Source: Planctomycetota bacterium (lineage in GTDB: Bacteria; Planctomycetota; Planctomycetia; Planctomycetales; Planctomycetaceae). From it: DNA of 34,298 bases. Under the pieces are notes generated by a model, which was given only the letters and a program-made list of their open reading frames with translations, had not been told where the DNA came from and searched no databases. The stretch is from the NCBI GenBank assembly GCA_023417655.1, contig JAEZFD010000003.1:1-34298 (forward strand), written 5' to 3'. Positions 33,616 through 34,298 of the stretch are shown here, in pieces; the stretch's first letter is position 1, and each line of letters begins with the position of its first letter. The position numbers and the translations under genes were made by a program.

Positions 33616-34086
33616 CTATGAGCGACTCTCCAGCAGCCCCCGTTCAATCCGCGAGAGAGACAGGCCCCCCAGCCCGATCACGGCTGTGAAAACCGCTCCG
33701 ATAAACCCGGCTACCGCGATTAAAATCTGAGACTGGGTCGCCGCATCGAAAGTCTGTCCGAACGCAGCAACGAAGATAACGCCAGCAGAAATGCACTCCA
33801 GCGTGGAAAGCACGACCAGAAACCAGCACGTCATTACCAACGCTGCGTGAGTGGCCGGAACCGTTCCTGACAGATCGACGGCTGGGAAGTATGAAGCAGC
33901 AATCGGAGGAGGTGGAACGAAATCGGGAACATCCGGCTCCGATTCGATGATCTCGACGAGATTCGCCAAGGGAACATCTGCCGCGCTTTTACATTTCGGG
34001 CAGGGAAGTGATTGACCCGCTCTCGAAGAAGGTGCTCTGAGATTCGCCCCGCAGTTCCCGCATGCGAACTTAATCATCTCGCTCAT
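33616..34086 (-). CDS. Zinc-ribbon membrane protein, function unknown
   Basis: The 156-residue product starts with a zinc ribbon, CGNCGANLRAPSSRAGQSLPCPKC (CxxC at 9-12 and 29-32). An acidic, Pro-rich linker follows (about 45-70). Two hydrophobic segments follow (about 83-107 VMTCWFLVVLSTLECISAGVIFV and 122-144 LIAVAGFIGAVFTAVIGLGG), then a short basic tail. The layout of N-terminal ribbon plus membrane anchor is common in planctomycete proteins of unknown function. No enzyme family is recognised. It is convergent with the reductase gene and lies next to the IS630-type transposase end. Confidence 0.75.
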   Translation of the reverse strand: MSEMIKFACGNCGANLRAPSSRAGQSLPCPKCKSAADVPLANLVEIIESEPDVPDFVPPPPIAASYFPAVDLSGTVPATHAALVMTCWFLVVLSTLECISAGVIFVAAFGQTFDAATQSQILIAVAGFIGAVFTAVIGLGGLSLSRIERGLLESRS

Positions 34087-34171
34087 TGGAGTGGCCCGCC
34101 ATTGAGGTTTCTCTGAATCAGGTTCGTAGGCTGGGGTTAGCGGATTCGCGAAACCTAGTACTCCGACTCTT

Positions 34172-34298
34172 CTAAAGTTGTGGGTAGAGTCGGTGGAGTT
34201 TGCGGCGGGCGTCGGTGGTGGTGAATTGCCAGCGGACTTTGCTGGCTGTCTGGTTTCTCTCGGACTGCCAGGCTGTGATCTCGGACTGCAGTTCGGCA
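34172..34298 (-). CDS. C-terminus of an IS630-family transposase (cut by window edge)
   Basis: Read on the minus strand, the frame ends KVRWQFTTTDARRKLHRLYPQL with a TAG at 34172-34174. The W-x-F-x-x-x-DAR-x-KL-x-R-LYP ending is characteristic of IS630-type DDE transposases. The preceding AELQSEITAWQSERNQTASK helix fits too. The rest of the gene, and the far inverted repeat, lie beyond the window. The element seems intact at this end. Confidence 0.85.
   Translation of the reverse strand, partial: AELQSEITAWQSERNQTASKVRWQFTTTDARRKLHRLYPQL

Overview
The window looks like a chromosomal segment of a planctomycete. It carries tandem DUF1559 prepilin-like proteins, secreted beta-propeller and ceramidase-like proteins typical of that phylum, and many TTG/GTG starts. 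No ribosomal or phylogenetic marker is present, so this assignment is inference from gene content.

Layout. The first 2.6 kb is a degraded accessory zone: a transposase-like tail, a possible small membrane protein, an intact tRNA-Ser(CGA) with a terminator, a partial tRNA-like T-arm, and a frameshifted hypothetical gene. At 2687-5264 a secreted sialidase-like propeller (minus) diverges from a GntR/LacI-type regulator (plus), with two copies of a GATAT-NN-ATAT(C/T) palindrome between them. From 5458 to 19722 all genes run on the plus strand: two DUF1559 paralogs, a lipoprotein, a secreted GH43/32-like propeller, a HEAT-like protein, then a sodium:solute symporter and eight enzymes (HpcH-type aldolase, Gfo/Idh/MocA and SDR oxidoreductases, D-threonine aldolase/D-serine dehydratase-like PLP enzyme, DapA-like enzyme, amidohydrolase-2, 3-hydroxyacyl-CoA-dehydrogenase-like enzyme, RidA). 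Adjacent or overlapping junctions (13220/13221, 15017-15032, 16138-16141) indicate an operon. Uptake and oxidative breakdown of an unidentified sugar acid or hydroxy/amino acid is the best guess.

The most interesting region is 20205-27097 on the minus strand: cysteine synthase, two tandem Family 2B-type encapsulin shell proteins (HK97-fold shell with an inserted cyclic-nucleotide-binding-like domain), a SufS-type cysteine desulfurase with a ~310-residue low-complexity N-terminal extension, and a rhodanese-DUF2892 membrane protein. This resembles an encapsulated cysteine desulfurase nanocompartment, here with two shell paralogs that are nearly identical in the shell fold and diverged in the inserted domain. 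CysK could supply cysteine, the encapsulated desulfurase would release its sulfur, and the membrane rhodanese could accept persulfide sulfur.

The right flank (28166-34086) holds a secreted ceramidase-like protein, a PQQ-like propeller, an SRPBCC protein, a VIT-family metal transporter, a RibD/DHFR-like reductase and a zinc-ribbon membrane protein. The window ends in the C-terminus of an IS630-type transposase.
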